From the IMG/VR virus record IMGVR_UViG_3300012351_000007, positions 1-64,000 of that record: 64,000 bases of DNA. One strand, written 5' to 3'. A program made the translations under genes and the position numbers. The notes under the pieces are model-generated. The model made no database searches, was not told the DNA's origin, and was given only the letters and a program-made list of their open reading frames with translations. Positions 15,984 through 24,208 of the stretch are shown here, in pieces (within the stretch, counting starts at the first letter, position 1; each line of letters starts with the position of its first letter). The DNA is from a virus.

Positions 15984-16336
15984 TCGGCCGCTACCCCACC
16001 CGGCTTGATGGTGGACACGGCGGGCGCGTACCGGATGAACACGGCGGCGAGGATGGCCAGCACGATCTCGGTGCCGGTGGTGGCACCCCAGCCGCTGACG
16101 ATGAGGGTGGCGACGGCGTTGAGGGCACTGAGGATCCCGGCGATCACCGACTTGGACCACGGCCACTCCGGTACGACCGGGACGATGTAGACGAGCACGG
16201 CGGTTGTCGCGGCGATAGCGATCTGCACCACGCCGAGGCGCGTGATGTGGCCGTTGACGGTGGCCGCCTGGATGGCGGTCAGGACAGCGGCGACGATCGC
16301 GACGATGGTCTTCCCGTACTTCTCCCAACGACTCAT
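15980..16336 (-). CDS. Holin-like membrane protein
   Basis: A 118-residue protein with three or four membrane spans (about 8-25, 34-52, 60-80, 88-103), a basic start (MSRWEKYGK) and a short polar tail. This fits phage holins, which form membrane lesions that release the endolysin. The ribosome site (CTGGGAG) and the ATG lie inside a 49-bp sequence that is repeated at 54.8 kb and borders the TnpB element. The insertion may thus have changed its leader. An amidase endolysin is encoded 3 kb away on the same strand. Confidence 0.55.
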   Translation of the reverse strand: MSRWEKYGKTIVAIVAAVLTAIQAATVNGHITRLGVVQIAIAATTAVLVYIVPVVPEWPWSKSVIAGILSALNAVATLIVSGWGATTGTEIVLAILAAVFIRYAPAVSTIKPGGVAAE

Positions 16337-16380
16337 CGGTCATCTCCCAGGAGACCCCCGGCTTTAGCCGTGGGGAGGAA
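16332..16380 (+). repeat. 49-bp hairpin sequence repeated at 54812-54860
   Basis: It matches the copy at 54.8 kb at 48 of 49 positions, in the same orientation. It contains the stem CCCCCGGCTTTAGCCGTGGGG, typical of IS605-type right ends, but stops at GAGGAA without the usual GTCAA. It overlaps the leader and start codon of the holin-like gene. Confidence 0.7.
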
Positions 16381-16428
16381 TGGGTGTTCGGCTTCAGCAG
16401 CGACGTACGGTCCTGCTAAACTTGTGTC

Positions 16429-17706
16429 GTGAGGACGGCGTACAAGTGTCGGGCGTACCCGACCCCCGAGCAGGCGGCGGTGTTGAGCCGCACGTTCGGG
16501 TGTGTGCGCCTCGTCTGGAATCGCACCCTGGCGTGGCGGCACGCCCGCTGGTACAGCGAGAAGCTGTCGACCAACGTCCCAGCGGCCAACGCCTACCTGA
16601 CCGAGTTGAAAGCCGACCCGGACCTTGCGTTCCTGCGCGAGGTGTCGTCTGTGCCGTTGCAGCAGGTGACCCGCATCCAGCAGAAGGCGTACACCAACTT
16701 CTTCACCGGCCGCGCCCGCTACCCCCGGTTCAAGTCCCGCACGGGACGGCAGTCCGCCGAGTACACCCGGTCCGGGTTCCGGTGGCGCGACGGCCGGCTG
16801 TGGCTGGCGAAGCTCGACGCCCCGCTGGCGATCGTCTGGTCGTGGCCCGAGGTGGACCCGACCAGCATCGACCCGTCCACGGTCACCGTGTCCCGCGACC
16901 TGGACGGCCGCTGGTACGTGAGCCTGGCCGCCGACGTGGACGACCCCGACCCACTGCCGGCCACCAGCCGCACTGTCGGTGTGGACCTCGGCATCACCGA
17001 CTTCGCCGTCACCTCCGACGGTGAGCGCATCGCCAACCCCCGGCACCTCGAACGCCGGGCACGGAACCTCGCCCGCTATCAACGCCGCGTGGCCCGCTGT
17101 AAGAAGGGCTCCGCGAACCGGGGCAAGGCCAAGGCGAAGGTCGCCCGCGCTCACCGGAAGGTCCGCCACGCTCGGCAGGACTTCCTGCACCGAGCCAGCA
17201 CCAACCTGGTCCGCCGGGCCGACACGATCGTGGTCGAAGACCTCAACATCGCAGGCATGGTCCGGCGGCCGAAACTGGTTCCCAACGGTGACGGCACCTA
17301 CGCGCGAAACGGGGCCGCCGCGAAAGCCGGGCTGAACAAGTCCATCCACGATGTCGGCTGGGGCGAGTTCTGCCGGCAGTTGGCGTACAAGGCTGAACGC
17401 GCCGGCCGCACCGTGGTCGTGATCGACCGGTGGTTCCCGTCGAGCAAGACCTGCTCGACGTGCGGGTACCTGCTCGCCAAGCTCTCCCTTTCGACCAGGG
17501 CATGGACATGTCCAGGTTGCCGCACCCGGCACGACCGGGACCTCAACGCGGCGAAGAACATCGTGGCGGCAGGTCTTGCCGTGGTCAGGGAGAAAGACCC
17601 TGGCTATGCCTGTGGAGGTGACGTAAGACCTGTGCGGGCAACCGCCAGGCGGACGCCGGTGAAGCAGGAAACCCAACCTGTGAAGGTTGGAATCCCCCGC
17701 CTTTAG
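16429..17706 (+). CDS. tnpB: TnpB, RNA-guided nuclease of the IS200/IS605 group
   Basis: A protein of 425 residues from GTG 16429, apparently leaderless behind a CTAAAC-type -10 region. TnpB proteins are compact RuvC-fold nucleases guided by an RNA from the element's right end; they cut donor sites and so help the element persist. All key residues are visible: Asp186 (GVDLGITDF), Glu270 (IVVEDLNIAG), a four-Cys zinc finger (Cys342, 345, 361, 364) and Asp371 (HDRDLNAAKN). The N-terminal AYKCRAYPTPEQAAVL is also typical. The length is normal, so it is probably active. It runs opposite to the surrounding phage genes. Confidence 0.92.
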   Translation: MRTAYKCRAYPTPEQAAVLSRTFGCVRLVWNRTLAWRHARWYSEKLSTNVPAANAYLTELKADPDLAFLREVSSVPLQQVTRIQQKAYTNFFTGRARYPRFKSRTGRQSAEYTRSGFRWRDGRLWLAKLDAPLAIVWSWPEVDPTSIDPSTVTVSRDLDGRWYVSLAADVDDPDPLPATSRTVGVDLGITDFAVTSDGERIANPRHLERRARNLARYQRRVARCKKGSANRGKAKAKVARAHRKVRHARQDFLHRASTNLVRRADTIVVEDLNIAGMVRRPKLVPNGDGTYARNGAAAKAGLNKSIHDVGWGEFCRQLAYKAERAGRTVVVIDRWFPSSKTCSTCGYLLAKLSLSTRAWTCPGCRTRHDRDLNAAKNIVAAGLAVVREKDPGYACGGDVRPVRATARRTPVKQETQPVKVGIPRL

Positions 17707-17744
17707 GCGTGGGGAGGAAGTCAAGTCCGTCTCCGTCTCCCGAA
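17590..17744 (+). ncRNA. Predicted guide RNA (omega RNA) of the TnpB element
   Basis: In this group the guide RNA overlaps the end of tnpB, includes the right-end hairpin and continues about 20 nt into the flank as guide. Here the conserved block (GACGTAAGACCTG, CAGGAAACCCA, GGAATCCCCCGCC, GGAGGAAGTCAA) is also preserved in the decayed copy at 45 kb. The guide would begin GTCCGTCTCCGTCTCC. The 5' limit is a guess. Confidence 0.5.
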
Positions 17745-18059
17745 CCCGATCACAGCGCCGCCTGCCAGGAGAAGCAACGCGCCGAGGGCGGACAGCCAAC
17801 GGACCGGGTGTCCGGGTCCGGTGACGGGCAGCGTGGCAGGAGATCTGGCAAGCGGGGTGAAGGTGAGGCTGGGCGTGGGCGTTCCGCTCGGTGCCGCCGA
17901 GGGCAGCGCGGACAGGCTCGGCGACGGTGCGGACGAGGCGGATGGGTGCGCCGACGGTGATCGGCTGGGGCCGTACCCGCCGCCAGCGAAGGCGGGCGAG
18001 GCCCAAGCGGCGGCCAGAACGGCACCGAGGATAAGGGGAGCGAACCGCGCCGTGCTCAT
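17721..18059 (-). CDS. Small secreted LPxTG-type surface protein
   Basis: A 112-residue protein from ATG 18059 (TGATG overlap with the upstream gene). A signal peptide covers about 1-25 (ending ASPAFA). A Ser/Pro/Ala-rich stalk runs from 31 to 76. LPVTG lies at 77-81, followed by a hydrophobic stretch (about 88-107) and the basic tail GRRRRT. These are the standard parts of a sortase substrate that becomes linked to the cell wall. Its place in a prophage lysis region suggests a lysogenic-conversion product or a phage-receptor mask; this is inference. The stop codon uses bases of the TnpB element end, so a few native C-terminal residues could be missing. Confidence 0.75.
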   Translation of the reverse strand: MSTARFAPLILGAVLAAAWASPAFAGGGYGPSRSPSAHPSASSAPSPSLSALPSAAPSGTPTPSLTFTPLARSPATLPVTGPGHPVRWLSALGALLLLAGGAVIGFGRRRRT

Positions 18060-18361
18060 CAGACCCGCTCCGGCCAGTGCCACGTGCCGCCGACCCGCGC
18101 CTCGTCGTAGTACTTGCAGCCACCGGCCGCGAGCGAGTGCAGGAAGATGCCCGTCGGATTGAGCACGGCCAGGCCGACCCGTTCGCCGCCGAGACTGTTC
18201 GGCACGCCGAGCTCGACCTCGGTGACGACCGCCGCACGGCACTCCGACTTGAACTCGCCACCCGGGGTTCCGAACGAGACGTAGTGGACGATGCGGCCGA
18301 CGCTGGGCTGCTGGTCTGGCAAAGCGGTCCTCCAGTCGAACGGCCGTACGATGCGGGTCAT
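18059..18361 (-). CDS. Conserved actinophage-type hypothetical protein (intact paralogue)
   Basis: A 100-residue beta-rich protein with HYVSFGTPGGEF, CRAAVVTEVELG and ending WHWPERV. A near-identical relative exists at 44.9-45.55 kb but is split by a TnpB remnant; this is the unbroken copy. ATG 18361 or a start near the LPDQQPSVGR segment is possible. The function is unknown. The fold pattern suggests a small beta-barrel. It sits upstream of and overlaps the LPxTG-type gene. Confidence 0.7.
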   Translation of the reverse strand: MTRIVRPFDWRTALPDQQPSVGRIVHYVSFGTPGGEFKSECRAAVVTEVELGVPNSLGGERVGLAVLNPTGIFLHSLAAGGCKYYDEARVGGTWHWPERV

Positions 18362-18478
18362 GGGCGGGCAGTTGAGCGGACGGCATCAGCCGCGCCGAGG
18401 TGATCCGCCGGATCGTAGCCGCCAGCCTGGAATCGGTGTAGTTACCGTGCGCGTCCACAGGTACGTCAAGGACGGCGG

Positions 18479-18928
18479 CTAGCCGGTGTCGGGTTCGTCG
18501 GGCAGGTCCACCCCTGCCTTGCGTAGGTCCGCCCGCAGAGTCCCGTGGTGCTCGGCCATCGTCTGCTTGCTGCGGCCAACCTCCCGGTGCAGGGTCTGCA
18601 CCTGATCCTCCAGGGTCCAGACCCGTGAGCGCAGCCCGCCGGACACCGACTGCTCCTGGGTCAACTGTGCGGCCATGGCCGCCATCGCCCGCTGGGTTCG
18701 CTCCACCTGCCGCTCCAGGTCGGCGACGATCTTCTCGTAGGACTGGCGTGCCCGCTCGTACGCCTCGGCCTCGATGACGTGCCGGGCGGCTGTCGAGTCC
18801 CGTTCGGCCTGCTGCGCCTTCGCGGTCCGGGCGTCCCGTTGGGCGTGCCTTGACCCGCCGTAGGCCACGGCCGCGACGACCACCGACGCGAACGCGGTGA
18901 TCAGCGCCGGAAGCCACGGGCCGGTCAA
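18479..18928 (-). CDS. Membrane-anchored coiled-coil protein
   Basis: A 149-residue protein from TTG 18928, which overlaps the preceding stop as TTGA. An N-terminal membrane span (about 5-24) is followed by a long charged helical region (about 30-135) with coiled-coil character (QVERTQRAMAAMAAQLTQEQ). Proteins of this form in phage lysis cassettes may be spanins or regulators of lysis. Actinophages often encode such single-span coiled-coil proteins next to holins. The function is inferred only from context. Confidence 0.55.
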   Translation of the reverse strand: MTGPWLPALITAFASVVVAAVAYGGSRHAQRDARTAKAQQAERDSTAARHVIEAEAYERARQSYEKIVADLERQVERTQRAMAAMAAQLTQEQSVSGGLRSRVWTLEDQVQTLHREVGRSKQTMAEHHGTLRADLRKAGVDLPDEPDTG

Positions 18929-19347
18929 CGCCGGTTCTCCTGCCACCCGGAGATCAGCAACACGACCCCGGCGAACGCGCCGAAGATCGCGGCGCTTTGC
19001 CAGCCGCGGTTGAACGCGGGCAGGTGTTCCCGCCAGCCGACCAGGTAGCAGCACGCCCACGCCGTCTTGATGACTGCGGCACCGACGAACGCGGCCGTCT
19101 GCACCCGGTCAGCGAGCGCCCCGACGAGGCACAGTAGGCCGGTCAGCACCCACCAGATGGCCCACCAGCGGATCGGCGCCAAATCCATCATCGGCCCGTA
19201 GATGGTGCGCGGCTTCAACCCGAGCGGCAGCGGCTGGGTCAGCCCGTAGCCGAGGACGAGATCAAGCAGGGCGAGGAAGACGAGGAACGCGCCGCGGCGG
19301 CCGACGAACCGCCCGACCCGCCGGGTCAGGAGGGTCGCGCGGCGCAT
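18925..19347 (-). CDS. Polytopic membrane protein of the lysis region
   Basis: A 140-residue protein with four probable membrane spans (about 18-38, 56-78, 84-104, 115-133) after a basic N terminus (MRRATLLTRRVGRFVGRR). It lies directly after the amidase gene in transcription order. Many actinophages carry such a protein beside the endolysin, where it acts as a holin or holin partner. It is therefore a second holin candidate here. Confidence 0.6.
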   Translation of the reverse strand: MRRATLLTRRVGRFVGRRGAFLVFLALLDLVLGYGLTQPLPLGLKPRTIYGPMMDLAPIRWWAIWWVLTGLLCLVGALADRVQTAAFVGAAVIKTAWACCYLVGWREHLPAFNRGWQSAAIFGAFAGVVLLISGWQENRR

Positions 19348-19350
19348 ACC

Positions 19351-20244
19351 TTAAGCCCCGTGCAGCACGTCGCGGACCGCCGCCTCGATCGCGGGTGCGT
19401 CGGCGTCGGACAGGGCGGGATGGGACGCGACGACCGCCGCGGCCAGTTGCGTCATCTGCGTGTCGGACAGTGCCACGGCGGCAACGGTGGGGACGCCGCC
19501 GGCGCTGGACACCACGATCGGGCCGAGCGCGTCGAGGGTGCCAGGGTTGATCTCAACGGAGGTGGCGTTGCCGCCGGTCTGGGCGATGAACCACTTGGCG
19601 TTGGCGGTGTGGGCCGGGTCGGGGCTCGGCCAGCGGAAGATCCCGTTGCCGATCCAGTCGACGTTCGATCCTCGCTCATGCGCCATGATGATCATGCGGT
19701 CGCCTCCTTTGGCTGGTGCCGGTACGGGGCTGGTGATCTGCCGCGCCCGCGTGACGACGGTTGACCGGGCGGCGATGATCGGCGTCCCCGGGCAGTCGAA
19801 GTGACCACCCCAGGCTTGCCCGCCCATCGCGTGGTACCCGAGGCCGCCTTCCGCGTCGGATGTGGCGTACGGGTTGTTGGACACCGCCAGCGGCACGCCT
19901 TCGTCGCGGTGCGCCCGGGCGAGTACCTGCGCGCAGGACTCCACCTGGTCGGCGGTCAGGTGGTCCCCGGCGTGGCCTTCGATCTCGATCGACCACCAGT
20001 GGGAGTTGCCGGCCGCCTCACACCACGCCCGGTCGGCGGTGTCGACCATCTGCCGCAGTCGGCCGCTCCTCGGCGCCAGGAAATGCGACGAGACTTGGCT
20101 GGCCGGGTTGCGCTGCCACGCCTCCGTGCCCGCCTCGGTGCCCTCCTGGATGTGCAGGACGACACCGTGGGCATCACCCATGCCGTGGGCTACCCGGTTG
20201 GCGGTGGGGCCGATCCAGTCGGCAATGTCGCGGTAGATGGCCAC
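19351..20244 (-). CDS. Endolysin: N-acetylmuramoyl-L-alanine amidase (Amidase_2/PGRP type)
   Basis: A 297-residue protein. The first 165 residues are an Amidase_2 domain with zinc-ligand candidates His31 (VVLHIQEG) and His148 (GGHFDCPG), and a supporting Ser/Trp-rich strand (HWWSIEIEGH). The rest is a linker and a C-terminal part with a strand-rich module (about 180-245) and a helical end, probably for wall binding. It cleaves the bond between muramic acid and L-Ala to lyse the host. Adjacent holin candidates complete a lysis cassette. The ATG start is unambiguous. Confidence 0.88.
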   Translation of the reverse strand: MAIYRDIADWIGPTANRVAHGMGDAHGVVLHIQEGTEAGTEAWQRNPASQVSSHFLAPRSGRLRQMVDTADRAWCEAAGNSHWWSIEIEGHAGDHLTADQVESCAQVLARAHRDEGVPLAVSNNPYATSDAEGGLGYHAMGGQAWGGHFDCPGTPIIAARSTVVTRARQITSPVPAPAKGGDRMIIMAHERGSNVDWIGNGIFRWPSPDPAHTANAKWFIAQTGGNATSVEINPGTLDALGPIVVSSAGGVPTVAAVALSDTQMTQLAAAVVASHPALSDADAPAIEAAVRDVLHGA

Positions 20245-20253
20245 GCTGCCCCC

Positions 20254-20607
20254 TCACGTCGCCTCGCGCCGTTCCAGTTCGGCGACGCGGGCGCGTAGCT
20301 GTTGGTTCTCAAACACCGTCCGCTTGATGCCTTCCTGCGCCTGGGCCCAAAGCGCCCGTTGCGCATCCAGGTACTCGGACAGCGCCTCGACCTGTTCTTC
20401 GGCCTGGCAACTCGGCGCCGAGTGACCAATCTTTCCCAGCGCCCGGTGCAATGCCCCGGCGGTGACAAGGTAGGTGCCGACCCACCCGGGCTCGTCGGGG
20501 ATGTCGCCGTACGGGGTGGCGTGGGCGTCGATGTCGAGGATGTGCTGCCGCAGCGCGTCCCGCTCGGCGGTGAGCCGCTGGATCGTCTCGTCTGGCGACT
20601 CGTCCAT
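20254..20607 (-). CDS. Coiled-coil phage protein
   Basis: A 117-residue acidic protein. Both ends are heptad-like (QRLTAERDALRQHI near 9-22; LRARVAELERRE near 103-114), with a Gly/Pro-containing middle (GDIPDEPGWVGTYLVTAG). It lies between the tail-tip gene and the endolysin gene. No family is recognised. Confidence 0.6.
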   Translation of the reverse strand: MDESPDETIQRLTAERDALRQHILDIDAHATPYGDIPDEPGWVGTYLVTAGALHRALGKIGHSAPSCQAEEQVEALSEYLDAQRALWAQAQEGIKRTVFENQQLRARVAELERREAT

Positions 20608-20616
20608 GCTCGCCCC

Positions 20617-21783
20617 TCACGCCGTTTCCAGCACCCGTAGCCGCCGGTCGAGGTCGCGCAGGTAGGCGTTCTGGTCCCGCTTGCCGGCCGGCAACTGCAC
20701 CTTCCCGGTACTCGCAGCCAACGCGAGGGAGACCTTCTCCTGCGGGGCGGGGGTGACCGTCCAGCCGGTGATGCGCCGGATCACATCCAGCCCGGGTTGC
20801 CCGTTGCCGCCCGCCGGATGGTAGGGGGAGGTGGCGCGCAGCCGGACGGGGCAGCCCAACGGGAAGTCCCCGAAGTGCGGGTCCGCATCGCCACGCAGCA
20901 CGATCGACGGCACCACGTAGTCCGTCAGCTTCGCCGCGGCCACGGTCTGGGTGCGGGACGTGAGCCGGCCCAGGTCCGTCTCGTCCTTCGCGGACCACTC
21001 GTCCTCGAAGAGGAGGTATCCAGCCGCCAACTGGCCGGCGGTGTCCACCGACTCGTACAGCAGCGGCGCACCGCCCGAATCCGCCCCGACCCCGGTGAGC
21101 GCGTTTGGGGAGTCGCCGCCGTCCTCCCCGTACTCGTAGGAGATGACGTTGCCCGGGTATTCGCAGACGATCGGGTCGAGGGCGGTGTTCAGGCCCGGGG
21201 TGGCCAGGACCAGGCTCGGGGTGAAGACGGATCCTGCGCGTGCCCAGGTGACGGTGTACTCGAACCCGGGGCTGATCTCGGTCAACCGATTGATGGCGTC
21301 CAACGCCTTCGTTCGGTCCTTGCCCAAATACGTGACGGTCGTGGTGTACCCGGCCGTGTTCGAGGTGACCGCGAGGCGGATGTTCCCGCCGGACACCGCC
21401 TGCAACTGGGTGATGATGGCCCGCACGACGGCGAACACGTCCTGCCCGGTCTGCGTGAGGTCCGACTTGATCCTGCGCCGCGCTAGGTACCCTTCCAGGG
21501 TTTCCGCGCCGACCTCAGCGGTGTCCCCTGTGCCGGTCGGGCGGCGCTTCATCACGAGCCCGCCCCACACGTACTGGTCGTCGCGCTGCACCACCAGCAA
21601 CGTCCGCTTGACCTGCGTCACGCCGGCCCAGTTGATGGCCGGGTCGATCGCCGACAGGGCCAGGGTGCCGGTCAACGTGCCGGTGCCGTTGACCTGCTGA
21701 CTGAACGACGAGACGGCCAGCGGCAACTCGTCCGAGATGACGCCGGTCAGGGCATCTGCGAACCAGTAGCGGTAGACAGCCAT
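20617..21783 (-). CDS. Tail-tip (hub) protein
   Basis: A 388-residue protein of the Gp37-like class found after the distal tail gene in actinophages. It has an N-terminal beta-rich domain, a central region with repeated turns and a short coiled C terminus (YLRDLDRRLRVLE). Order within the operon (tape measure, distal tail, minor tail, hub) supports a baseplate hub role in cell-surface contact and DNA ejection. The sequence assignment to the Gp37-like class is from memory and moderately sure. Confidence 0.65.
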   Translation of the reverse strand: MAVYRYWFADALTGVISDELPLAVSSFSQQVNGTGTLTGTLALSAIDPAINWAGVTQVKRTLLVVQRDDQYVWGGLVMKRRPTGTGDTAEVGAETLEGYLARRRIKSDLTQTGQDVFAVVRAIITQLQAVSGGNIRLAVTSNTAGYTTTVTYLGKDRTKALDAINRLTEISPGFEYTVTWARAGSVFTPSLVLATPGLNTALDPIVCEYPGNVISYEYGEDGGDSPNALTGVGADSGGAPLLYESVDTAGQLAAGYLLFEDEWSAKDETDLGRLTSRTQTVAAAKLTDYVVPSIVLRGDADPHFGDFPLGCPVRLRATSPYHPAGGNGQPGLDVIRRITGWTVTPAPQEKVSLALAASTGKVQLPAGKRDQNAYLRDLDRRLRVLETA

Positions 21784-22113
21784 CTATAGGTACGTGACAT
21801 GCGAGTCGGACCACTCGCCCGGCTGGTAGGTCACCAGCTGCGGCTGATTCGACGGCGACGCCGGCCTGCCGTACACGTAGGGCCGCTGAACCGCAACCAC
21901 CCCACCGACGGGAACGGTCACCCTCTCACCGAACGGCGGGTTGAGCTGCTGCCACGAGACGGTCTGCCCGGTCGGATCCCACGTCGGCCGGGTGTTCCAG
22001 CCCGTCGTGTCCATCGACGAGAACACGCCGTCGACATCGGCTTGGGTGGTGGTGGCGTCAACGGCCAACTTCGCCCACCGCGTCGGCTGGTACTGAAACT
22101 CCGCAACAGCCAC
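21784..22113 (-). CDS. Minor tail protein
   Basis: A 109-residue protein with aromatic-rich beta segments (FQYQPTRWAKLA, WNTRPTWDPTG). It stops 1 bp before the hub gene and is probably coupled to it. No known domain is recognised. A tail-tip component is inferred from position. Confidence 0.5.
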   Translation of the reverse strand: MAVAEFQYQPTRWAKLAVDATTTQADVDGVFSSMDTTGWNTRPTWDPTGQTVSWQQLNPPFGERVTVPVGGVVAVQRPYVYGRPASPSNQPQLVTYQPGEWSDSHVTYL

Positions 22114-22134
22114 TGCGAGCCCCCCTCTTCGGTG

Positions 22135-23244
22135 TCAGGCAACTTGGCGGATGGTCAGCGTGGAGCCGCGCAGCGCCCACGAGGTGCCGCCCGCAACCCC
22201 CTGCGCCGCCTGCAGCTTGAACGTCCCGGCGGTGCCGGCGGTTGAGACGACACCGGCGAAACGGGCCTGGGAGAAGTTGGACGGCCCGCTGCCGTAGGCG
22301 CCGAGGCCGACCGTCGCCGCCCCGCCCTGCTGCCAGTTGTTGTAGACCGCCCCGGAGGCGTAGGCGAGCCCGTACTCGCCTACGTCGTTGCGGGAGCCGG
22401 TCGGGGCAACTACCTGGGTGGCGAGACCTGCTGCGCTTGTGGCCAACACGCCCAGGTTGATCTCAAAGAGGTACTGGGAGTTGGCGTCCACGCCCGCGGA
22501 TAGGCCGGTCACGTCCCCTGGAGTGGTGGTGGTGAATCCCACGTCGGCGGCGACGGTCAGGGTGTGCGGGTTGCGCATCCACTTGTTGAGGCTGCCGGTG
22601 CGGAACGTGTACGCCAGGGCGGTGTCGAGTTCCCAGCCGGGTTGGCCGTCCATCATCGACGACGGCCGAGCGGTGCTGACGAAGGGGAGCACCCCGCCGA
22701 GGGAGGCGCAGAAGGTCCGCTTGTCGGTGATGGTTCCCCCACCACCACCGCCGATGTTCGTCACCGTAGCCGGTACCGAAATTTGGGCAATGGTGAAGTA
22801 CGACGCGTCGGTTGGCAGGGCCGGGGTTCCGGAACCGGCGGTGCCGGTGATGACGACCACGTTCCCGTCGCGCTGCCCCGACGTGTCCACGTTGGCGTCG
22901 CGGATCCGCACCACGATCAGGTCGGTGCGGGACAGGGTGGCGTGGGCCGCGGAGATGGTCAGGTTGGTCAGGGTGTCCAGCGCCCACGTGTAGGCGCCCT
23001 GCGTGGAGGAGATCGAACCCTGAGCAACGAAGACGCCCGTGTTGACCTTCACGGTCATGTTGGGGCTACTTTGCGCCTGCACCAACAGGTCAGTGCCGCT
23101 TCCCGACAGCCGCACCCCGGAGTAGACGCCGAGGGACGCGCCGGCCCCCGCGAAGTGCGGCAGGACCGTCGCCAACCGCAACTCCTGCCCGGAGTACGAC
23201 GGCAAGCCGGCCGCGTTATCTATCGCCCAAGGGTCAACGGCCAC
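22135..23244 (-). CDS. Minor tail / receptor-contact protein
   Basis: A 369-residue beta-rich protein. The N-terminal half, with FVAQGSISSTQGAY, LTISAAHATLSRTDL and ITGTAGSGTPALP, is a pattern typical of actinophage minor tail proteins that build the tip or fibre. The C-terminal third, also Ser/Gly/Val rich, probably forms a jelly-roll-like tip. It would contact the host surface. A Gly run (NIGGGGGGT) near residue 165 separates the two halves. Confidence 0.65.
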   Translation of the reverse strand: MAVDPWAIDNAAGLPSYSGQELRLATVLPHFAGAGASLGVYSGVRLSGSGTDLLVQAQSSPNMTVKVNTGVFVAQGSISSTQGAYTWALDTLTNLTISAAHATLSRTDLIVVRIRDANVDTSGQRDGNVVVITGTAGSGTPALPTDASYFTIAQISVPATVTNIGGGGGGTITDKRTFCASLGGVLPFVSTARPSSMMDGQPGWELDTALAYTFRTGSLNKWMRNPHTLTVAADVGFTTTTPGDVTGLSAGVDANSQYLFEINLGVLATSAAGLATQVVAPTGSRNDVGEYGLAYASGAVYNNWQQGGAATVGLGAYGSGPSNFSQARFAGVVSTAGTAGTFKLQAAQGVAGGTSWALRGSTLTIRQVA

Positions 23245-23301
23245 GGGCCCTCCTCGGTGCTCGAAACGTCAAGGAGGGCTCAGACGGTCAGGGCTAGGGA
23301 G

Positions 23302-24192
23302 CTACAGCCACGCTGACCGGTAGCGGATCACCGCCGCTCCGGCACCACCGCCGGCCGTGTAGGCGATGTCGTTGCCGCCTGGGGCCAACTCCCACCACGC
23401 CGCCGTTGAGGTCAGGGTGTTGGCTCGCGAAGCGGTGCCGTTGAGTAGCACCGTCCGGCGGTCGAAGTCGATGGCCAGGTAGTCACCCGACGCGATGGTG
23501 ATCGTGAACGAGAGCGTTTTCATGGCCGTCACGTTGGCGATCTGCGGATCGACCAGAGGGCCGTTCAGGTACGCGATCGGCCGGGTGGCGACGGTGCCGG
23601 CGTTAGTCAGCGTCGCCGAGCTCGTCGACAGCCCAGATGTGGACAGGGTGAACGGCGCCGTCAACGGCACCTGCACCCCACCCGTGGCCCCGGTCGGCGG
23701 AAACAGGGTGACCACCGTCTCGGTGTCGGCGTAGCGGCGCGGATCCGGGCACTTGAGCTGGATCTGCCAGTCGAACGCCACCTCGGAAAGTCCGGACACC
23801 TTCGTCGCCGCGTTCAGGCGCACGCCCGCGCGGCGTGTTGGTCGGCCCGGCTCCGTTACCTGCAGGGTGTACAGATGGGCGGGGTCGTAGCAGATCGACG
23901 ACACGATGTCCCGGGCGAGTAGTGCTGTGGTCTGGTCGAGGGCAATCGCGGACCCGGCGATGGTTATCATGCGGGTGCCCAGCCAGGTCGGCCCGTCGAA
24001 CTGGCCGTGGTCCTGCGGTCGGTCCTGCCCGGTGAGTCGCACATCCGGGGAGCCGTTCCAGCCGTCGAGGGTGGACGCCCACCATTCGGTTCCCTGGCCG
24101 TCAACTGCGGGTACCGTCCAGTTGTCCAGGGTGATGTAGTACGGGGTGAGAGTGGCGTAGGAGACGGGCCGGTAAACGATCGGCAGGGTCAT
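23302..24192 (-). CDS. Distal tail (Dit-like) protein
   Basis: A 296-residue protein encoded immediately after the tape measure gene in transcription order. A beta-rich N-terminal domain with WWASTLDGWNGSPDVRLTG and a C-terminal galectin-like domain ending in AVIRYRSAWL match the general layout of siphophage distal tail proteins, which form the hub ring at the end of the tube. The assignment rests mainly on order and length. Confidence 0.6.
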   Translation of the reverse strand: MTLPIVYRPVSYATLTPYYITLDNWTVPAVDGQGTEWWASTLDGWNGSPDVRLTGQDRPQDHGQFDGPTWLGTRMITIAGSAIALDQTTALLARDIVSSICYDPAHLYTLQVTEPGRPTRRAGVRLNAATKVSGLSEVAFDWQIQLKCPDPRRYADTETVVTLFPPTGATGGVQVPLTAPFTLSTSGLSTSSATLTNAGTVATRPIAYLNGPLVDPQIANVTAMKTLSFTITIASGDYLAIDFDRRTVLLNGTASRANTLTSTAAWWELAPGGNDIAYTAGGGAGAAVIRYRSAWL

Positions 24193-24208
24193 CGCTCACC
24201 CTCCGCCG

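Larger units (their letters stand above)
16332..17724 (+). mobile_element. IS200/IS605-type element carrying only tnpB
   Basis: The element holds tnpB and no tnpA. The right end is recognisable at about 17694-17724: a hairpin around CCGCCTTTAGGCG, then GGGGAGGAAGTCAA. The left limit is less sure, somewhere in 16332-16385. The flanks are the holin-like gene and the LPxTG-type gene. The latter's stop codon is formed by the last bases of the element. Without tnpA it would need a transposase supplied elsewhere. Confidence 0.75.

Noticed and set aside
16333-18261. 642-codon minus-strand frame through the TnpB element
   Set aside because: It runs antisense through tnpB and across the small phage genes; no coherent protein.
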